Below are positions 17,805-25,211 of a stretch of DNA of 64,000 bases, piece by piece. The notes beneath the pieces were generated by a model that saw only the letters and a list, made by a program, of their open reading frames with translations, made no database searches and was not told the DNA's origin. Origin of the DNA: Aquimarina spinulae (GTDB taxonomy: Bacteria > Bacteroidota > Bacteroidia > Flavobacteriales > Flavobacteriaceae); the NCBI RefSeq assembly GCF_943373825.1, contig NZ_CALSBP010000003.1:186001-250000 (forward strand), in the 5' to 3' direction. A program made the position numbers and the translations under genes. The stretch's first letter is position 1; every line of letters starts with the position of its first letter.

Positions 17805-18404
17805 TTAATATTTTTTACAAATAGTGCCTGTAATATTGTTATTAAATAGTTGTTTGTAACTATCTACTACATCTGTAATATTAACAGGGTAGTATCCGGC
17901 AAATTTTTGATCTTCAGGAAAATCTCCTGCAATAGCACCAGGAGCCACAACATTTAACCGAATCCCACGGTCTAATTCTTTTGATGCCGCATTAACAAAG
18001 CTGTGCAGAGCACCATTTACCAGTGATAACCCAACAGCATTAGGTTCATAATGTTCTGCCAGAATACCAGTTGTTAAGGTTATTGAGGCATTGTCATTTA
18101 TATAGTCTTTTGCTACATGTACAAGGTTGACTTGTCCCATTAATTTACTGCGTATCCCTATATAATAATCATCTTCTGTTAATTCTGATAAAGGTTTCCA
18201 GGAAGCAGTACCCGCAGCATTAATTACCGCGTCTATTTTTGGTAGTTTTTTAAACAACGCTTTTATAGATTCTTTATCTGTTATGTCGATAGGGTAGGAT
18301 TTGCTAGTACGGTGGGCGCCGAATACATCATCATATTCATTTTTAAGGGTATTATAAATTGCACTACCTATTGTACCGGTAGCTCCAATAACTAAGATTT
18401 TCAT
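17805..18404 (-). CDS. Short-chain dehydrogenase/reductase-like protein, atypical active site
   Basis: A 199-residue Rossmann protein. The nucleotide-binding start is ILVIGATGTIGSAIYNTL, followed by VINAAGTASWKPL, the usual NAG motif region, and VVAPGAIAGDF. The canonical catalytic YxxxK is not visible: the equivalent region reads AEHYEPNAVGLSLVNGALHSFV, with no Lys four residues after the Tyr. Similar short SDR-like proteins exist in many bacteria, so the gene may be functional with a different mechanism, or act as an NAD(P)-binding regulator. It lies between the PhzF gene and the epimerase gene on one strand. Confidence 0.8.
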   Translation of the reverse strand: MKILVIGATGTIGSAIYNTLKNEYDDVFGAHRTSKSYPIDITDKESIKALFKKLPKIDAVINAAGTASWKPLSELTEDDYYIGIRSKLMGQVNLVHVAKDYINDNASITLTTGILAEHYEPNAVGLSLVNGALHSFVNAASKELDRGIRLNVVAPGAIAGDFPEDQKFAGYYPVNITDVVDSYKQLFNNNITGTICKKY

Positions 18405-18433
18405 ACGTTTTATAATTAAATATTATACTTGCT

Positions 18434-19165
18434 TTAATTTTCTAGTAATTTGAATAATTGAAAACCATCTGCTTTGGGTTTGTAGCCTATTTTTTCAATA
18501 GATTCAGTTATGTCAAGCCTTTTGTATCTATTATTTGAAATAGCATTTAATACTTCATGTTTTATATTTTTAGTTTCGATACTCTTACACAACAACTGAT
18601 TAAAATCATCAGGGTGTAAAAAGGCGCTCAGATCACGAGCATTCATTTGAGTAAAATCTCTTGGAAATTCATATGCTCCAATACGTAAACAGATTGCAGA
18701 AATATTGGTATTATTCGAATAATAAGCTGCTAACGCTTCTCCGAAGCATTTTGATACTCCGTAAATATTTTTTGGGTTTACCAACATATTTTTATTTACC
18801 TGGATTTCTTCTGGATAACCTTCTATAGTTTGAGCACTACTAGCAAATATGATTCTTTTACAATTCGATTTAACAGCTGCTTTAAAAATATTTTGTGTTG
18901 TGTTAATATTAATCTTAAGTATTTCATCAGATTCTGAAACTGGATCAACAATTCCTGCTAAATGTACTACTGTGTCAATTTTATCACATAGTTTTAAGCA
19001 AGTCTTATATTCAATTAAATCAGCTTTTACTATTTCAACATTTTTAGGGAAAATTTCATTTTCTATTGCCTTATCAGCAACCCTAACTGTATATTGATCG
19101 TTAAAATTTTTAATAAAATAACGTCCTATTTTTCCAAATCCACCAGTTATTAAAATTTTCCTCAT
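18434..19165 (-). CDS. NAD-dependent epimerase/dehydratase
   Basis: Extended-SDR protein. The ATG at 19165 begins MRKILITGGFGKIGRYFI, the dinucleotide-binding motif at its normal position, giving 243 residues. An upstream in-frame ATG at 19225 would add 20 residues that overlap the remnant of a cupin gene in another frame, so I reject it. Visible are VDTVVHLAGIVDP, IIFASSAQTIEG and the catalytic YGVSKCFGEAL (YxxxK). Related proteins act on sugar nucleotides or small carbonyl compounds; the substrate is unknown. The SDR gene follows 29 bp downstream. Confidence 0.85.
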   Translation of the reverse strand: MRKILITGGFGKIGRYFIKNFNDQYTVRVADKAIENEIFPKNVEIVKADLIEYKTCLKLCDKIDTVVHLAGIVDPVSESDEILKININTTQNIFKAAVKSNCKRIIFASSAQTIEGYPEEIQVNKNMLVNPKNIYGVSKCFGEALAAYYSNNTNISAICLRIGAYEFPRDFTQMNARDLSAFLHPDDFNQLLCKSIETKNIKHEVLNAISNNRYKRLDITESIEKIGYKPKADGFQLFKLLEN

Positions 19166-19193
19166 TGTTTTATGTATTTGTAGTGAACCTAAG

Positions 19194-19336
19194 CTATATA
19201 TCATGTTTATGCCATACAAATTCACCTTTAAGCTTTACTAATTTTACATGTTGTCCATTAAGTTCTCCAACAATTCTTGGATTCCAATGATCAGAAAAGA
19301 GAGAGAACTTGTCGTCGATGTCTATTTTAATATTAT
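19194..19336 (-). pseudogene. Remnant of a cupin-domain gene
   Basis: Reading the minus strand gives KFSLFSDHWNPRIVGELN, then GQHVKLVKLKGEFVWHKHD, and a stop after HKHDI. This matches my memory of the N-terminal third of small flavobacterial cupins, where the fragment continues with the rest of the metal-binding motif. Only about 46 residues remain: there is no ATG in frame (a TAA lies just upstream) and the reading frame ends before the barrel is complete. It lies between the ArsR gene and the epimerase gene on the same strand. Confidence 0.6.
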
Positions 19337-19381
19337 TATAATTATATATTTAATTTTGTAAATATGTATATTCAAATTTTT

Positions 19382-19693
19382 TTATAACTCTTTATTTATG
19401 GTTTCCAAAAATTCTTTAATTACAGATTCATTTCTTTTAAAATATGTCCATTTCCCATGTCTTGTGGTAATTAACAATCCAGCTTTATGCATACCGGTTA
19501 GATAATGTGATATAGTAGGTTGTGATAATCCTGATTTATCTTTGATGTGTTGTGCACATACACCATCGTTAAAATGCCCAAGCTCTTCATGAGGAGGGAA
19601 ATTGGCCTCAGGATCTTTTAACCATTTAAGTATATCTAAACGTGTAGCATTGGATAAAGCTTTATTTATTTCAAGTATTCTTGCATTATTCAT
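19382..19693 (-). CDS. ArsR-family transcriptional regulator
   Basis: A 103-residue winged-helix regulator. Residues about 5-30 (LEINKALSNATRLDILKWL) open the ArsR fold and the recognition helix region is GLSQPTISHYLTGMHKAGLL, followed by the wing TTRHGKWTYFKRNE. No CxC metal site is visible, although isolated Cys and His residues occur (NDGVCAQHIKD). It is the first gene of a minus-strand run (ArsR, cupin remnant, epimerase, SDR, PhzF) and probably controls it, as such regulators usually do. The effector is unknown. Confidence 0.88.
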   Translation of the reverse strand: MNNARILEINKALSNATRLDILKWLKDPEANFPPHEELGHFNDGVCAQHIKDKSGLSQPTISHYLTGMHKAGLLITTRHGKWTYFKRNESVIKEFLETINKEL

Positions 19694-19928
19694 ATAACAA
19701 ATATATATATTTAATTTTATAAATATGATAAAAATCTTGTTATAGTATTTATTTATACTAAATATCTAATATTTTTAAATATAAACTATTGTTAATCAGT
19801 ATTTTATAAAATAATATGATTTTATTGTGTAACAAAACATGTTAATGTTCGTCTAGTAAGTATAGGCAGTAAAGAAATGAATAATTTCTTGAAAATAAGC
19901 AAATTAGTTTTAACGATACCTATAGGGC

Positions 19929-19961
19929 GCGTATCTTGATATATCTTGAGATGAGTGCTTT
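19929..19961 (+). repeat. Hairpin repeat, copy 1
   Basis: GCGTATCTTGATATATC followed by TTGAGATGAGTGCTTT. The arms pair as GCG/TGC and TATC/GATG with a small bulge. It resembles copy 2 located 119 bp downstream, with many compensating or neutral differences. Confidence 0.45.
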
Positions 19962-20047
19962 AAAAAAAGGTTTATTTGCTTTAAACCAATCATAGAATTG
20001 AGTTTCTGTACTTAAAGGAATTCTTGATTCAAACAATATAAATAAGA

Positions 20048-20087
20048 GCGTTTATCCTGATACATCTTGGGATGGATGCTTTTTTTA
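20048..20087 (+). terminator. Hairpin repeat, copy 2, with T run
   Basis: GCGTTTATCC pairs along all ten positions (with three G-U wobbles) with GGATGGATGC, around a 12-base loop, and seven T residues follow. By form it is a rho-independent terminator or attenuator. No coding gene on the plus strand precedes it, so it could end a short non-coding RNA or regulate the Cys-rich peptide gene downstream. Confidence 0.5.
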
Positions 20088-20281
20088 TGGCCATTCTGAT
20101 AATTAAACAGTACTTTTTTTGAGTTTTTCCTGTATCCGGATACTGCGTAATTATATTACTTTTACTGAGATTAGTATTCTATGTATTTAGAACTTGTTAT
20201 TAAAACTATATTCTATTGATCAACTGAAGACTAATCAAATAAATAATATGAAATCTCAATTAACCACAAATATTTACACAA

Positions 20282-20473
20282 ATGAAAATTATCTTAGACT
20301 TGGATGGCGTAAAAACTCTAAGTAAAGATGAGCAAAGCAAAATCTTTGGAGCAAGGCGTTATGCTTGCACACAAAGAGGTAGAATGTGTTGCGAACTTGC
20401 TCCTGGAGGTCCATTCTGTGATGCTGGTATCTGTACAGGTATTGGTGGATCTGGAGGTTGTCTCTGGTATTGA
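20282..20473 (+). CDS. Cys-rich peptide precursor with bacteriocin-type leader
   Basis: A 63-residue peptide. The first 24 residues contain GVKTLSKDEQSKIFGA, which resembles the double-glycine-type leaders of flavobacterial secreted peptides (LSKxEQxxIxGG), with cleavage expected after G23-A24. The remaining 39 residues carry six Cys (29, 36, 37, 46, 51, 60), many Gly, and end in CLWY, suggesting three disulfides or another Cys modification. There is no adjacent peptidase-ABC transporter or modification gene in this window. It is monocistronic with a strong terminator 23 bp after the stop. Bioactivity is unknown. Confidence 0.65.
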   Translation: MKIILDLDGVKTLSKDEQSKIFGARRYACTQRGRMCCELAPGGPFCDAGICTGIGGSGGCLWY

Positions 20474-20495
20474 TCATTACTCAAAAAAGAAGTTT

Positions 20496-20530
20496 AAAAA
20501 CGAGACTGTTTCATTACAGTCTCGTTTTTT
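20496..20530 (+). terminator. Terminator of the Cys-rich peptide gene
   Basis: AAAAACGAGACTG pairs with CAGTCTCGTTTTT around an 8-base loop, followed by more T. It is close to the peptide stop codon, consistent with a short abundant monocistronic mRNA; in the other direction it can also serve the M28 peptidase gene. Confidence 0.9.
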
Positions 20531-20543
20531 ATTTCTGTTACAA

Positions 20544-22097
20544 TTAGTTTTGCCCTCCTTTTCTGTTTGGACTTCTTAATTCTGGCCAGGTACGTTGTTT
20601 TTTGGTACGTTTATTTATAGGTAATACACTTTTTTCTCTCGAAGTTTTTTTAGGATCTTCACTAGCTTTATATGCTAGAATTGCAGTTAGAATTACATTA
20701 TTAAGTACATCATCAAATATAATTTTATCGTATGTATCCCGATTTGTGTGCCAAGTATAATTCCAGTAAGACCAATTAAGTGAACTTAATGAAAATGCAG
20801 GGGCTCCGGCCGATACAAAAGAAGCATAGTCAGAGCCACCTCCACCAGGAGTTCCTGGAAAAGTAGTTTCTATATGCTTAGTAATGTTTTCGGGAACAGC
20901 TTCTAACCACTTTCCTAAATAATCATAAGAATGCAAGAATCCTTGTCCTGATAAACGAACCACACGCCCTGTACCGTTATCTTGATTAAATAACGCCTGT
21001 ACACCTCCTACAATTTTAGGATGGTCTTCAACAAAAGCTCGTGATCCATTTAAACCTTGTTCTTCGCTTCCCCAAAGCCCAATAAGTATGGTACGTTTCG
21101 GGTTTGGGTATATTTTTTTAAGAATTCGTGCGGCTTCCATCATGGTTATGGTTCCGGTTCCATTATCCGTAGCTCCAGTACCTCCGTCCCATGAATCGAA
21201 ATGTGCAGAAAGAATAATATACTCGTCAGGCTTTTCGGTTCCTTTTATTTCTGCAATCGTATTGAATGTAGGCATCATTCCTAGTTCTTTAGATTCTGAT
21301 ACGATCTTTATTTTTGGTTTAGAACCATGTTCTATGAGGCGATATAACATTCCGTAATCTTCTAATGATAGATCCACTGTGGGTATTTTTTTTGTTCGGG
21401 CACTAAATATTTTGTTAACTCCAAACCCTCTAGACCAATTACTTTGTACTATTCCTACGGCACCAGCTTGTTCTAGGGCAGGAGCAAGAGTTCGACGATT
21501 ATATCCAGTTTTTTTAATATTTTCTCTCCATGCTTTTGTTTGCTCACTTCTTTGTTCTTTCATCTTTTTGAAAGATTCTTCTGTAGCAAATTCTTCCCAA
21601 TTATAATCAGGTCTCCCTGTGGGTTGATTCATAGATATCATTACAATTTTACCTTTTACATTTGGTAACCATTTCTGAAAAGCAATTGAATCTTTTACCT
21701 TCGGAATAACAATTAACTCGGCAACGACACCAGCATTATCGGTACCAGGACTCCAAGCTAGTTGTGTACCTTCAAGAGATTTTATCCAAGGAGATACCAT
21801 ATCAATGTGAGTAATTCCTCGTTGCCATCCACGCCATTCTCCCCATTTTTCATTTCTGGCATCAATTCCCCAGGTTTTATATTTAGCAACAGCCCAATCA
21901 TGAGCTTGTTGCATTTGTGGAGTACCAACCAATCTAGGTCCAATACCATCCATAAGTTCATGTGCTAGTTCTTTTAATTGAGAATTTTCTGTGGCTTCAT
22001 TAATAATTTTTTCAATTAATGGATCTTTATCCTGTGCCGATGTGACAAAACAAGAAAGATACATTACAATAGTGATAAGTGTGAGTATGCGTTTCAT
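20544..22097 (-). CDS. Exported M28-family zinc peptidase (carboxypeptidase Q-like)
   Basis: A 517-residue exported metallopeptidase with the signal peptide MKRILTLITIVMYLSCFVTSAQ. A PA-like insert is likely at about 130-270. The M28 zinc ligands are visible in LSAHFDSWDGGTGATDNGTG (His, Asp and the bridging Asp), GSEEQGLNGSRAF (the catalytic Glu pair), LFNQDNGTGR and the late HTNRDTYDKI (His). Related bacterial proteins hydrolyse peptides or dipeptides outside the cytoplasmic membrane. The C-terminus is unusually basic (NKRTKKQRTWPELRSPNRKGGQN). It stands alone. Confidence 0.9.
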   Translation of the reverse strand: MKRILTLITIVMYLSCFVTSAQDKDPLIEKIINEATENSQLKELAHELMDGIGPRLVGTPQMQQAHDWAVAKYKTWGIDARNEKWGEWRGWQRGITHIDMVSPWIKSLEGTQLAWSPGTDNAGVVAELIVIPKVKDSIAFQKWLPNVKGKIVMISMNQPTGRPDYNWEEFATEESFKKMKEQRSEQTKAWRENIKKTGYNRRTLAPALEQAGAVGIVQSNWSRGFGVNKIFSARTKKIPTVDLSLEDYGMLYRLIEHGSKPKIKIVSESKELGMMPTFNTIAEIKGTEKPDEYIILSAHFDSWDGGTGATDNGTGTITMMEAARILKKIYPNPKRTILIGLWGSEEQGLNGSRAFVEDHPKIVGGVQALFNQDNGTGRVVRLSGQGFLHSYDYLGKWLEAVPENITKHIETTFPGTPGGGGSDYASFVSAGAPAFSLSSLNWSYWNYTWHTNRDTYDKIIFDDVLNNVILTAILAYKASEDPKKTSREKSVLPINKRTKKQRTWPELRSPNRKGGQN

Positions 22098-22222
22098 ATA
22101 GATTGATTTTTATTTCTACAATTTAAACATATCAATATTTTCATGGTTTTTATTTAACAAAACCTTAATTCATTTGAGATAATTATTTTAAGAAAACAAA
22201 ATAATCACTATTCTTGCATACG

Positions 22223-23437
22223 ATGAATATTGTTCCGGAAATAACAACTAAAAGGCTTGCTGTTAAGGTAAGGCCTTCGGCAGAAAAGATAATAAAGCAA
22301 AGACATCCCTGGGTTTTTGAAGATAGTATTATAAAGCAAAATGTAGAAGGAGAAGCAGGTGATTTAGTGATCATTTATGATACTAAAAAGAATACCTTTT
22401 TAGCATGTGGTTTATATGATCCATATTCTCCTATACGTATCAAATTAATTCAATTTAGGAAAACAGCACAGATTAATAAAACATGGTTTGCTGAAAAAAT
22501 TTCTGAGGCATACAAAAAAAGGACCCCTTTATTAGAAACAGATACAAATAGCTACCGATTGTTATTTGGAGAGAATGATCATCTTCCCGGATGTATTGCA
22601 GATGTGTATGACCAGGTTTTGGTAATTAAGCTATATTCACATATTTGGTTTCCTTATCTAAATTGGATTATTGAACATCTGGTTGCTGTGTCAGGTTGCA
22701 ACTGTGTTGTGCTTAGGTTAAGTAGATTGTTACAATCTAAAGGTGAAGTATATGATCTAAAAGATGGTCAGGTAATCTATGGAACTCTGAAAAATGAGGT
22801 TGTGGTTTTTAGAGAACATGGAGTTTTATTTTCTGCAAATGTAATTAAAGGTCATAAAACAGGATATTTTCTTGATCACCGTTATAATAGAAAAAGAGTA
22901 GGGGAGCTTGCCTATGATAAAACTCTTTTGGATGTGTTTTCTTATGCTGGTGGGTTTTCGGTTCATGCTTTAAAAGGCGGCGCAAAGAAAGTTGTAAGTT
23001 TGGATATTAGTAAACAAGCTTTGGATATGGCTAAAGAGAATGTTGCTTTAAACGTACATCATGGAAAACATGATGTTATTGTAGCCGATGCTTTTGATGG
23101 ATTACAGAAATTAATAGATCATAAAACTGTATTTGACATTGTAGTTATAGATCCTCCTTCTTTTGCGAAAAGAGCAAGTGAAATTCATAAAGCTATGATT
23201 AGTTATGCTCGGTTAGCAGAATTGGGATCGCATTTGGTATCCTCTAACGGGATTTTGGTTTTGGCTTCTTGTTCTTCGAGAGTTTTGGCCGAAGATTTTT
23301 TTAAAATTTCTGAAGAGAGTATTCTTAAATCTGGAAGAAGGTTTAGTGTATTAGAAAAAACCAATCATGATATTGATCATCCAATTTCCTTTCCTGAGGG
23401 AGCTTATCTTAAATGCGGATATTATAGATTAGATTAA
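22223..23437 (+). CDS. SAM-dependent rRNA methyltransferase, RlmI-like
   Basis: A 404-residue class I methyltransferase with an N-terminal PUA domain (about 10-75, KVRPSAEKIIKQRHPWVFEDSI). It has the SAM motif LLDVFSYAGGFSVHALKGG and the catalytic-region motif VVIDPPSFAKRASE found in rRNA m5C enzymes of the RlmI/YccW family, plus LASCSSRVLAEDF. It most likely methylates a cytosine of 23S rRNA; the exact site is not inferable. The start is set at ATG 22223. An upstream TTG at 22214 adds only three residues and is less likely. Confidence 0.88.
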   Translation: MNIVPEITTKRLAVKVRPSAEKIIKQRHPWVFEDSIIKQNVEGEAGDLVIIYDTKKNTFLACGLYDPYSPIRIKLIQFRKTAQINKTWFAEKISEAYKKRTPLLETDTNSYRLLFGENDHLPGCIADVYDQVLVIKLYSHIWFPYLNWIIEHLVAVSGCNCVVLRLSRLLQSKGEVYDLKDGQVIYGTLKNEVVVFREHGVLFSANVIKGHKTGYFLDHRYNRKRVGELAYDKTLLDVFSYAGGFSVHALKGGAKKVVSLDISKQALDMAKENVALNVHHGKHDVIVADAFDGLQKLIDHKTVFDIVVIDPPSFAKRASEIHKAMISYARLAELGSHLVSSNGILVLASCSSRVLAEDFFKISEESILKSGRRFSVLEKTNHDIDHPISFPEGAYLKCGYYRLD

Positions 23438-23439
23438 AA

Positions 23440-23471
23440 AATACCAGGTTTATTTAAATAAACCTGGTATT
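23440..23471. terminator. Terminator between convergent methyltransferase and secreted protein genes
   Basis: A perfect 32-bp palindrome (AATACCAGGTTTATTT and its complement), with AT-rich flanks on both sides, lies between two converging stop codons. It can terminate both transcripts. Confidence 0.8.
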
Positions 23472-23481
23472 ATATTATTTT

Positions 23482-23892
23482 TTAATGCTTCCCAAAGACA
23501 TGAACCTTTGCTTTTTTTCGAGATAAATTTTTAGTATCATAAAAAAAGGTAATATCTCTAATTATACGTTTTCCACCTTTAAGATCTATTATTCTTGTTT
23601 CGCTTTTACGAGAAAAATTATGTTTTAATTGGATTACCTCTTTTTTCCCATTACCATATTGAATAACCATTTTGTACATGTTTAAAGAGCCTCCTGTAAC
23701 CTTAACTTTAAGTTTTTTGAATCCTCCTTTTCTTGCTGTTACCTTTATAACATCTTTATCTAATCTATAATTTACTGTTCTTGAACCAAGATGTTCCCAA
23801 CTATTTGTAGTAGAGGTAAAACTACTTGTTATTAGTAGTGTTATTAGTAAGAATAAAAAAGCAGGTTTTTTTTGTAGTGTTATATTATTCAT
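23482..23892 (-). CDS. Small secreted protein of unknown function
   Basis: A 136-residue protein with a signal peptide (about 1-30, FLFLLITLLITSSFTSTT) and a basic, beta-rich mature part: WEHLGSRTVNYRLDKDVIKV, KKLKVKVTGGSLNMYKMVIQYGNGK and RIIRDITFFYDTK. From memory, small exported proteins with an LGSR-V-DKD-I-V opening occur widely in bacteria, but I cannot name a function. It lies downstream of the OmpA gene on the same strand but is separated from it by a terminator, so it has its own promoter. Confidence 0.6.
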   Translation of the reverse strand: MNNITLQKKPAFLFLLITLLITSSFTSTTNSWEHLGSRTVNYRLDKDVIKVTARKGGFKKLKVKVTGGSLNMYKMVIQYGNGKKEVIQLKHNFSRKSETRIIDLKGGKRIIRDITFFYDTKNLSRKKAKVHVFGKH

Positions 23893-23972
23893 AGTTTCTA
23901 AATGTTTTGATTTATTACTAAGACATTTTAAACATAAAAAGGTTTAATCCGTATTCTTTATATCATAAAATT

Positions 23973-24008
23973 AAAAACGAGATGGATATGATGATCCATC
24001 TCGTTTTT
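23973..24008 (-). terminator. Terminator of the OmpA-family lipoprotein gene
   Basis: AAAAACGAGATGGAT pairs perfectly with ATCCATCTCGTTTTT around a 6-base loop, 35 bp after the OmpA gene stop on the minus strand. Confidence 0.88.
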
Positions 24009-24042
24009 AAAAAATAACGTAGTTGTTATTTAAAAGGTATGA

Positions 24043-24876
24043 TTAGTTAGAAGACAACATAGCAAAAAACTTATCCATATTTGGCAATAATACGATTCTT
24101 GTACGTCTGTTGATTGCCATATTTTCTTCACTGTCATTCTCTACAAGAGGCTTGTAACTGCTTCTTCCAGAAGCGATTAACTTAGCAGGATCAACATTGT
24201 AATTAGATTGTAGTTTTCTAATAATAGATGTTGCTCTTTTTACGCTTAAGTCCCAGTTATCTTGCACCACTGCATTGCTAATGGTTCTTGGATCAGTATG
24301 ACCTTCTACCATTACTTCAATACTTGACTCAGAATTAATTACATCTGCTAATTTTTTTAATATTTCATCAGCTTTATTACTTATTCTGTAACTACCGCTT
24401 TTGAATAACATTTTATCAGAAATAGATATCATAACTACTGTATTATCGATATCTATAGAAATATCTTCATCTTGTTTTATATCATCTGATAAAGAATTTT
24501 TTAAATTATGAGATACTGCCAAATTCATCGAATCTTTTAAGGATTTAGCTCCCTGAAGTTTTTGTTGATCAACCTTGGCTAAGGTTTCTTTCATTTTCTC
24601 TTTGGTCTTGTTAGATATTGCTGCAACATCTTCTACCATTACCATTTTTTCATCATTAGATTCTTTTAAAGAATTGATCTTAGCATTATAATCTGCTACT
24701 CTAGATTCAATTTTAGCAAACTTGCCTTCCAATTCATCTTTTTCTACTGCAGTCTTTTGTAACGTACTACGAGTGTCTTGCAATTCTTGCTCTAATGCAA
24801 CATATTTCTTCTTTGACACACACGATGTCATGATTAATGCCCCTGACAAAGCAATAAATGTGAATGATCTTTTCAT
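24043..24876 (-). CDS. OmpA-family lipoprotein
   Basis: A 277-residue envelope protein. The lipobox ends MTSC near residue 19; the next residues VSKKK are not acidic, so it probably faces the periplasm. Residues about 25-120 are predicted coiled coil (ALEQELQDTRSTLQKTAVEKDELEG and following, with leucine heptads). The C-terminal OmpA domain covers about 150-270 and has the peptidoglycan-binding region EVMVEGHTDPRTISN, WDLSVKRATSIIRKL and NRRTRIVLLP. It likely links the outer membrane to peptidoglycan. It is monocistronic. Confidence 0.9.
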   Translation of the reverse strand: MKRSFTFIALSGALIMTSCVSKKKYVALEQELQDTRSTLQKTAVEKDELEGKFAKIESRVADYNAKINSLKESNDEKMVMVEDVAAISNKTKEKMKETLAKVDQQKLQGAKSLKDSMNLAVSHNLKNSLSDDIKQDEDISIDIDNTVVMISISDKMLFKSGSYRISNKADEILKKLADVINSESSIEVMVEGHTDPRTISNAVVQDNWDLSVKRATSIIRKLQSNYNVDPAKLIASGRSSYKPLVENDSEENMAINRRTRIVLLPNMDKFFAMLSSN

Positions 24877-25211
24877 GGTTATTTAATTAATAATTAGTGT
24901 TATTTAAACTACTACTACGGCCATTTATTGTTGTACTAATTACTAATGTTTTCATATCAATTTCTTAAAAAGTGTTAATAGTTTTTTGAATACATATTAT
25001 CCCGTAAAATACCTACGGAAAGCCTGTATAGCTTATGTTTTGTAACGTGTTGATTATCAAAATCCTAGGGAGATTGTCGAAAAAAACATAGTAGATGTTA
25101 AAAAATAAATTATTGACTTATTGTAATAACGTATTATTTTTACAGTTATATTGTAGAAAATAAACCCCACTACCCAGGTCTACTTTAATTACTAAAAAAG
25201 TATAACAATAA
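24877..25211. other. 335-bp intergenic region between divergent genes
   Basis: No coding sequence is seen. It contains the candidate promoter for the M23 peptidase at 25113-25142. I could not identify a convincing promoter for the OmpA gene. Confidence 0.5.
25113..25142 (+). promoter_or_regulatory. Candidate promoter of the M23 peptidase gene
   Basis: TTG at 25113 is followed after 19 bp by TATTTTTA, which matches the -7 consensus TAnnTTTG in all but the last base. The 19-bp spacing is the Bacteroidota norm. Transcription would begin near 25149, leaving a leader of about 63 bases. Confidence 0.4.

Larger units (their letters stand above)
19694..20281. other. 588-bp intergenic region with repeats and palindromes
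   Basis: No convincing protein gene is present. The region holds two hairpin copies annotated separately, a perfect 12-bp palindrome GTATCCGGATAC at 20132-20143, and a 26-codon ORF starting at 20249 that overlaps the peptide gene in another frame and is probably not real. Promoters for the divergent ArsR and peptide genes must lie here, but I could not pick one with confidence. Confidence 0.6.

Noticed and set aside
19166..19225. Longer N-terminus for the epimerase from ATG 19225
   Set aside because: The extension lies over the cupin remnant in another frame and precedes the normal nucleotide-binding start.
20249..20329. A 26-codon ORF overlapping the start of the Cys-rich peptide gene
   Set aside because: It overlaps in another frame, lacks any recognised motif and ends inside the peptide gene; the peptide frame has the leader and Cys pattern.
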